Of a stretch of DNA of 64,000 bases, positions 58,383-64,000 are shown piece by piece. Location: positions 1,674,001-1,738,000 of the forward strand of contig JAWNGF010000009.1 of NCBI GenBank assembly GCA_037039685.1, written 5' to 3'. The notes under the pieces were generated by a model. The model saw only the letters and a list, made by a program, of their open reading frames with translations. It was not told where the DNA came from and did no database searches. This DNA comes from Ceratobasidium sp. AG-K (taxonomy: Eukaryota; Basidiomycota; Agaricomycetes; Cantharellales; Ceratobasidiaceae). The position numbers were made by a program, and so were the translations under genes. Position 1 is the first letter of the stretch; every line of letters starts with the position of its first letter.

Positions 58383-59420
58383 CTACTTGTAACTGGACGT
58401 TACAGCAAGGGGGAGGACCGATATAAAAAAAACCACTTCGGAGCGATTCTCTCTCTCGGCCTGATAGATCCAGTTCCCGCTGTCATCGCAGCCACATATG
58501 GTATCCACCATCGGGTGCAGCACACCGTAAGGGCAACTTGCTTTGGGTGAATAGCAAATATTCTTGACGCTAAATTCGACCGCCGTTGTAGACCGCTGCA
58601 TGATCAGGAGTCCAGTGTGCGTCCGACCTCCGATGTATGTTCCCCAGATGCGCATAAGTGAGGGCTCCAGCGCCGCGCCAAAGTAAGTAGAGGTTAAACA
58701 AACAGTTCGGGAAGAATCGTGACGTACTCGCAAACCAGCAAGGAACAAGTGTTTGGCATCACAAGTGAGGTGAACGCAGTGCTGCGAGGATAGGATCAAC
58801 AAATTTGACACTCTCTCGAATCGACTTACCCCCGCAGAAAATTCTCCACGCTTGCTATAGATCCTTTAACGCGCAGATTAAATCCGCAGCTTTCCCAAAC
58901 ACGCGAGCCGTTGTGGCGTTACGCGCAATACCGCCAAGGTTGTGCAAAACAGGACTCCAGGAAATTGCTTCTCGCTTACTCGACCATCTTTTTGATTGCC
59001 ATGGAGGGATGTAATAGCCACCAGACCTCCCTTGGGATCGCCTTCCGTATAGAAAAAGGACGACGAGGTGATAAGGGAACCCTTCTGGTAGAGCCTAAAG
59101 AATGAATTGTCAGTGTTTGTAACAAAAGGTAAGAGATGATCTCGGCACTTACTGCTCGAAGAGAGCTTTGGCGTCTGCCGGCTCGATTCGATGGTGAAGC
59201 AATCGAATTTTGCCAAGCGACGTCACATAGAATACTTGCAGAGCAGACATCAGCTGATCAGCCAGAGTTCTTGCTGCGGTGGAGTGCGCGAGTGCAGGTG
59301 ATATATCACAATCGCGACGCGAGGATCTCGATGCTTGTTCTCATCGTGGTGCGGGCCCGCTCGGTTGATGAAGTACTTATCGCGCCGATTTAGTAAAGCA
59401 AAACCAGTACTGGAAATACA
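58383..59420 (-). CDS. Unidentified multi-exon gene-like region
   Basis: Coding-like segments on minus are separated by good intron signals. From about 59290 comes LADQLMSALQVFYVTSLGKI to IEPADAKALFEQ. An intron with donor GTAAGTGCC and acceptor TTCTTTAG follows at about 59151-59096. Then comes LYQKGSLITSSSFFYTEGDP to KQFPGVLFCTTLAVL. Around 58830-58780 an intron (GTAAGTCGA...CTCGCAG) precedes HCVHLTCDAKHLFLAGLR. The last part reads LMRIWGTYIGGRTHTGLLIM and NICYSPKASCPYGVLHPMVD. Alternating hydrophobic strands with short turns suggest a beta-rich fold, perhaps propeller-like, but no repeat is clear enough to name. Start and full exon chain were not resolved. Confidence 0.35.
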
Positions 59421-61231
59421 GGACTTACACCGATCGAGCGCGGTCGACCCCGATGTTTGTGGAGACGCAATCTGGGCAAGGGAATGTGATATCCGCGCCA
59501 ACTGCCATGCTGGCTGGAATGTCTAACGCATGCTTCTGAGCTCATGGGTCGGGTTAGACCCTGTTTGGCCAATGATGTCGTAGCAGACACGCCTTGGTGC
59601 ACATGCAGCCACTCTATGATATTTCCACCATCATCGCATATGTAACAGTACTACCTCAACGACTCAGCCAGTCATCACGAAGCTACTCACTGTAACGTAA
59701 CCTGATCTTTGCGGCTCTCTTCGGTAATAGCCTCTGAGAAGGCTTAGAACGTAGACCCCGGAAGTTCAAGGATTAATACGTACCGAGCTGCGTTGTGGGC
59801 TCTGACATGACGCGTGGAGAAGGTCGACTGCGCTGGCAAGGCACGTCGTGACCAAACAGCCTGACGCGAGACAAACACAAAGGGTTTTCAGCAACGTGAC
59901 TGATCGATCAGCCTATCCTGGAAGAAGTAATCCGAGAAAAATAATGCCTTGGGAGGTATTCGACAGTTATCGTCATAGCTAGGGCCTCGTAATTCTTATG
60001 CCTCCTGTGCATCAGCGCCTACAACTATGAAGACTCTGGAGTGATCGATGCGTGTATCAGTCTGCGCATGTATCTAGTAGTAGCTGTAGGGCGAGTGCAC
60101 ACAGGGTCCTGGGTGAAACTGCGACTTTGTATTTTTACTGGGATGGATTCATAAGTGTATTATCGAATACGCCATTCTCGCGGAATCATCATTGGCGGTT
60201 CAGTAATCCAAGAGTCCCGAGCCAAATCTTCAACTACAATATTGTTGTGTATGAAATAAGCCAACCATCGCGGCGTGCGCGAAAACTGATTGTATCGCTT
60301 AGAGCTTCGATTATCCAAGTCGAGCTCTGTGCTTCCAACAGCTTCAGCAGAGTAACGCCTAGGCAGGCGAACCAACTCCAGAACCGGGAGGAACAGTTGA
60401 GGTCCCGAACACTCCCTCGCACAGGGCGCAAAGCTGATATGTCTGCCATCAGGACATCAACCGAGTCCTGAGGCACGCATGTTTGTGACCATTGCCAGGA
60501 GAGGCCGGGGTCGGCGTAGAAGCAGCTGCGACAGAGGACAATGGTACCGTTGGCTCTGCTGTATGAACCAGTTGTGTAGGGTCATAACCCAGTGACCGTA
60601 CAGACGTACGGGACTGTATCACAAAGGACCTACCGACGAGAGAGCCCAAGGAATTGCTCAGTGGCTGTGAACCCCGAGATCGATTGCAACAACCGCTGGT
60701 TCAATCAATGTCTGGGCGTTATGAGACGTAAATCATTTGTGCAGTTTGGAATTGAGTGGTGGTATACCTGCACTGTGACCCGAACTTGTCTGCGCCTGCA
60801 TCGGCTGTGCCAGCGTGCTCGGTGACTGAGGAAAGCTCGATCTTGTTGCTGGGAAAGCGGAGCTGGATCTTTCGGTAATCTGGCAGTAACACACCCATAA
60901 GCTTCTCAAATAGAAAGCTCGAAAAGCATGATTGTACCTTGCGAGTAGGATGCCGTATGTGTGCGTTGGGCGCCCCTTCAACCACATCTCTCTCTCCTTT
61001 CTCGCCCAAATCTTGTATTAGAGCATGACCGGCCGAGCGGTGATGGTAGGCGAGAATGCAAGGCGCAGTGCTTCCCTTGCGTAGCTGGCCTAGGCTTCTC
61101 GCCTCGCGCCTCCTTCTGTATTCTCAACTTAGACGCCGGTCGCTTCGAACTGGAACCCGTACTTTGGAGATATGAATTTCGGCTAATGCGCCGACATCAT
61201 TTCCCAATTCTGGGCGAGCGTGTCCGCCTCC
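59421..61231. other. Unresolved region, possible minus-strand exons
   Basis: A minus-strand piece at about 60950-60770 (SCFSSFLFEKLMGVLLPDYR, then KIQLRFPSNKIELSSVTEHA) and a Ser/Thr/Pro-rich piece at about 60600-60490 (LSSVAAASTPTPASPGNG) look coding-like. They could be 3' exons of the gene whose basic segment lies at 61232-61700. I could not chain them with confidence. Confidence 0.3.
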
Positions 61232-61796
61232 TCACGCAGAGAGCTTGGCAAGGTGTTTGCCCTTCCCTTTCGAAGGGTTGCGTAGTCCAGAGCTCGAAGC
61301 GCTTGGTTTTGTGGTTGGCGGAGGGCTGGTTTCCTTGGATTTCGATGTACTCAGAGGTTCCTCTGGCTCCGAAGAGGAGGATATTACGGTTGCACCAAGA
61401 GATGGGGAAGAAGGGGGCACCTCGTAATGAGCCTTCTTGGGCTGCTGAATACTTGGTCCATCGGATACGCTGACGTCTGATGGCCGCCTACGTTTCTGCC
61501 TGGGACTGTGACTGGTGCGATCACTGCTCTTGCCTGTGTCCATCGGAATGGTTTCCTTGCTTTTGCTCGGTCCGTTCTTTCGAGCCTCAATCATTCCTCG
61601 AGTAGGTTTCGCCTCCTTTGCTCGTATCCCTGTCTTAGGCTTCTGACCATTTGATAGCTTCTGAGCCTTTCTTCCACCACGCGTGCGGTTTTGCTACCAC
61701 GATATCCACGGACTAGTTTCCTTCAAGTGGGGTCAGACATCGTCGGCGGGCTCCAGCAAAGCGTAGGCTATTTTTGTTTGGTTTCTCGCATAGAAA
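61232..61796 (-). CDS. C-terminal part of a basic low-complexity protein, cut by the gap
   Basis: A minus-strand frame runs from an acceptor-like GTGGTAG at about 61700 to a stop at 61232. It is rich in Lys, Arg, Ser and Pro, with a nuclear-localisation-like PRQKRRRPSDV and an SSSEPEEPLSTSKSKETSPP stretch. Upstream, KIAYALLEPADD (about 61790-61738) may be the preceding exon, joined by a roughly 45-nt intron (GTCTGACC...GTGGTAG). The rest of the gene would lie in or beyond the N gap. No domain can be named. Confidence 0.35.
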
Positions 61797-61896
61797 NNNN
61801 NNNNNNNNNNNNNNNNNNNNNNNNNNNNNNNNNNNNNNNNNNNNNNNNNNNNNNNNNNNNNNNNNNNNNNNNNNNNNNNNNNNNNNNNNNNNNNNN
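61797..61896. other. Assembly gap (100 N)
   Basis: Exactly 100 N bases, the usual placeholder for a scaffold join of unknown size. Sequence right of it is wholly different in character (repeat array), so adjacency should not be taken as proven. Confidence 0.99.
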
Positions 61897-62426
61897 TATC
61901 ACCATTGGTCTTGACCTTGTAATCAGCCATTAGCACTGGATTGTAATCTGGTATTGCGTTGCAAAGTGACAAAAATGTCTTGACTTGTCATTAGAATTGG
62001 GTAGAAGTTAACTGCGGAATGAGGTATTGGACTTGAAATCGGAATTAAGTGAGAACTATGTAATGGACTGATAGAGTCCTGGACTTGTAATCAGCTATTT
62101 GTTCTGGGCATAATCTGGATTAGTTCTGACTTTGTAATGAGCATTAATGCTGTTGACTTGTAATCTGGATTAGAGCAGTATTGCTTTGGCAAAATTGCCA
62201 AAAATGATGTTTTGAGAATTCATTTATCCACCTGAGGTTGTATAATCGGTATTTAGTCTTGACTTGTGATGATATGCGAGTTTGCTGATGGTTATTAAGG
62301 GTCCGAGTTTTGGGGGGCGGCTGCCACCCGCAAGCGGGGTCCCGTCTCAGCCTTATTATACACGTTAATAACAACCCTTGTGGGGGTGGGGGGGGGGTTT
62401 GGGTTTAAGTTGGTGCGCGGGGGTGG

Positions 62427-62463
62427 CATAACCTAACAACCTAACTTAACAACATAACCTAAC
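62427..62463 (-). repeat. Telomere-like CCTAAC tract inside the repeat, first copy
   Basis: ATAACCTAACAACCTAAC followed by TTAACAACATAACCTAAC, a degenerate C-strand version of TTAGGG/TTAGGT. It follows a G-rich stretch (62381-62400) with a long G run. Confidence 0.6.
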
Positions 62464-63512
62464 AGCGTTAGTCCCAAATTGTAATGGCCATTAGTATTTG
62501 GGAGTAATGGCTGAGTATTTATCCCTTGTAATTGTCATTTATACTTGGTTGGAATCTCAATTAGTCCCGACTTGTAATGCGGGATTAGTGTCAACTTGTA
62601 ATCAGAAGTATTAGTCCTGACTTGGAATTGCTCATTAGTGTCAGGGGTGTTGCGTTGCAAAGTTGGCAAAAATGTTTGGAAGTCGGGATTAGTCTTGTGT
62701 TGTATTCTGGAGTAGACCTCATTAGTCCTGACTTGTAATTGGGATAAGTCGGAACTTGCAAATATCCATTGGTCTTGACTTGTAATCAGCCATTAGCACT
62801 GGATTGTAATCTGGATTAGTCCTGACTTGTAGTCTGGATTGGTGCTGTTGCTTTGCAAAATTGCCAAAAATGTTTTGACTTTTGCATTAGTCTTGCATTA
62901 GTCTGAGTTGTAATCACCATTAGTGATTGGTTCCAATGGCCCTCACTTCTATTTTCTAATGATCTATTGCTCTGGAATTGTAATCTGGATTAGTGCTGAC
63001 TTGTAATGCCTGATTAGTCCAAAGTTGTAATAAGCAACTACTTCTGACTTGTAATCAGCATTATTGATGGACTTGTAATCCAGAGTGGTGCTATTGCGTT
63101 GCAAAATTGACAAAAATGTCTTGACTTTTCATTAGTATTGGGTAGAAGTAATGCGGATTGGTATTGGACTTGTAATCGGAATAAGTGAGAACTTGTAATG
63201 GCTGATTAGTCTGGACTTGTAATCAGCTATTTGTTTCTGGGCATAATCTGGATTAGTTCTGACTTGTAATGAGCATTAATCTGGACTTGTAATCTGGATT
63301 AGTGCTGTTGCTTTGCAAAATTGCCAAAAATGTTTTGAGAATTCATTTATCCTGAGTTGTAATCGGCATTAGTCTTGACTTGTGATTTGCGAGTTGCTGA
63401 TGTTTAATGGGTTCCGAGTTTTGGGGGCGGCTGCCACCCGCAAGCGGGTCCCGTCAGCCTTATTATACACGTTAACACCCTCTAGTGGGTGGGTTTAGTT
63501 GGTGCGCTGGGT

Positions 63513-63550
63513 GCATAACCTAACAACCTAACTTAACAACATAACCTAAC
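63513..63550 (-). repeat. Telomere-like CCTAAC tract inside the repeat, second copy
   Basis: Same tract as at 62427, in the next higher-order unit, with the same flanks (GGTGCGCTGGGTGCATAACC on the left). Confidence 0.6.
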
Positions 63551-64000
63551 TGCGTGTTTTGCTGATTCAGAGCTGTGTCGGAAGTTGATTAACACAAACT
63601 TTGTAATCAGCGTTAGTCCCAAATTGTAATGGCCATTAGTATTTGGGAGTAATGGCTGAGTATTTATCCCTTGTAATTGTCATTTATACTTGGTTGGAAT
63701 CTCAATTAGTCCCGACTTGTAATGCGGGATTAGTGTCAACTTGTAATCAGAAGTATTAGTCCTGACTTGGAATTGCTCATTAGTGTCAGGGGTGTTGCGT
63801 TGCAAAGTTGGCAAAAATGTTTGGAAGTCGGGATTAGTCTTGTGTTGTATTCTGGAGTAGACCTCATTAGTCCTGACTTGTAATTGGGATAAGTCGGAAC
63901 TTGCAAATATCCATTGGTCTTGACTTGTAATCAGCCATTAGCACTGGATTGTAATCTGGATTAGTCCTGACTTGTAGTCTGGATTGGTGCTGTTGCTTTG

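Larger units (their letters stand above)
61897..64000 (+). repeat. Higher-order repeat (about 1.1 kb) of TTGTAATC/ATTAG motifs
   Basis: The whole stretch is built from short words such as GACTTGTAATCAGCATTAG and TTGCAAAATTGCCAAAAATG, at irregular 20-40-bp intervals. Larger blocks recur: the block starting AGCGTTAGTCCCAAATTG lies at 62464 and 63609 (1145 bp apart). A GGCGGCTGCCACCCGCAAGC block lies at about 62317 and 63426. The array runs off the window edge. No gene is present; the short open frames are repeat artefacts. Confidence 0.9.

Noticed and set aside
62144..62374. Minus frame of 76 codons after the gap as a gene
   Set aside because: It lies wholly in the higher-order repeat and is not preserved in the next unit.

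Overview
The window is genomic DNA from a filamentous basidiomycete. Genes have many short introns (about 44-60 nt, GT...AG), no operons are seen, and telomere-like repeats are of the TTAGGG type. The gene families (Zn2Cys6 regulators with fungal-specific domains, GH71 alpha-1,3-glucanase, CHR-type chromate transporters, TPR arrays, copia/LINE/Penelope-like elements) fit an Agaricomycete. My best guess is the Rhizoctonia/Ceratobasidium group, but that is an inference from gene content and not a proven identity. A 100-base N gap (61797-61896) shows that the window is scaffolded.

Left part (1-33 kb), ordinary arm DNA. The first 9.5 kb is gene-poor. It has one orphan two-exon gene (2821-3468) and a decayed Zn2Cys6 regulator (4778-5830, minus). 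Then come a six-exon HxxxD-type acyltransferase (9537-11444), a ten-exon secreted GH71 alpha-1,3-glucanase (12315-14112), the Mps1/TTK spindle-checkpoint kinase (14833-18061, minus), a broken TPR gene (about 19371-20310), a three-exon chromate transporter (21919-23487, minus) and a six-exon Zn2Cys6 transcription factor (27956-31260). Two 5'-truncated LINE tails, each with a T tract and a perfect target-site duplication, lie at 18694-19104 and 26622-27084. A near-perfect 1.43-kb hairpin (two 629-bp arms) lies at 24197-25622.

Middle part (33.2-51.5 kb), a block that looks like a relict or relocated subtelomere. A 5'-truncated Penelope-like reverse transcriptase without a visible endonuclease (33373-34641, minus) sits between two degenerate TTAGG(G) tracts in the same orientation. 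This is the arrangement known for telomere-attached, endonuclease-deficient Penelope-like elements (Athena/Coprina). It is followed by a G-rich 15-bp minisatellite (34671-34875), a 340-bp satellite array (about 35024-40920) split by a defective copia element (35625-38437), a decaying SNF2-family helicase gene (41601-46901, minus) and a large orphan gene (48574-51456, minus).

Right part (51.5-64 kb). A HST3/HST4-like sirtuin gene (52702 onward) runs into an unidentified reading-frame series ending at 55200. Then come diverged 112-132-bp repeats (56.1-56.7 kb), gene-like but unidentified minus-strand exons (58383-59420), a low-complexity basic protein fragment (61232-61700), the N gap, and a higher-order repeat of about 1.1 kb built from short TTGTAATC/ATTAG motifs, with telomere-like CCTAAC tracts inside it.
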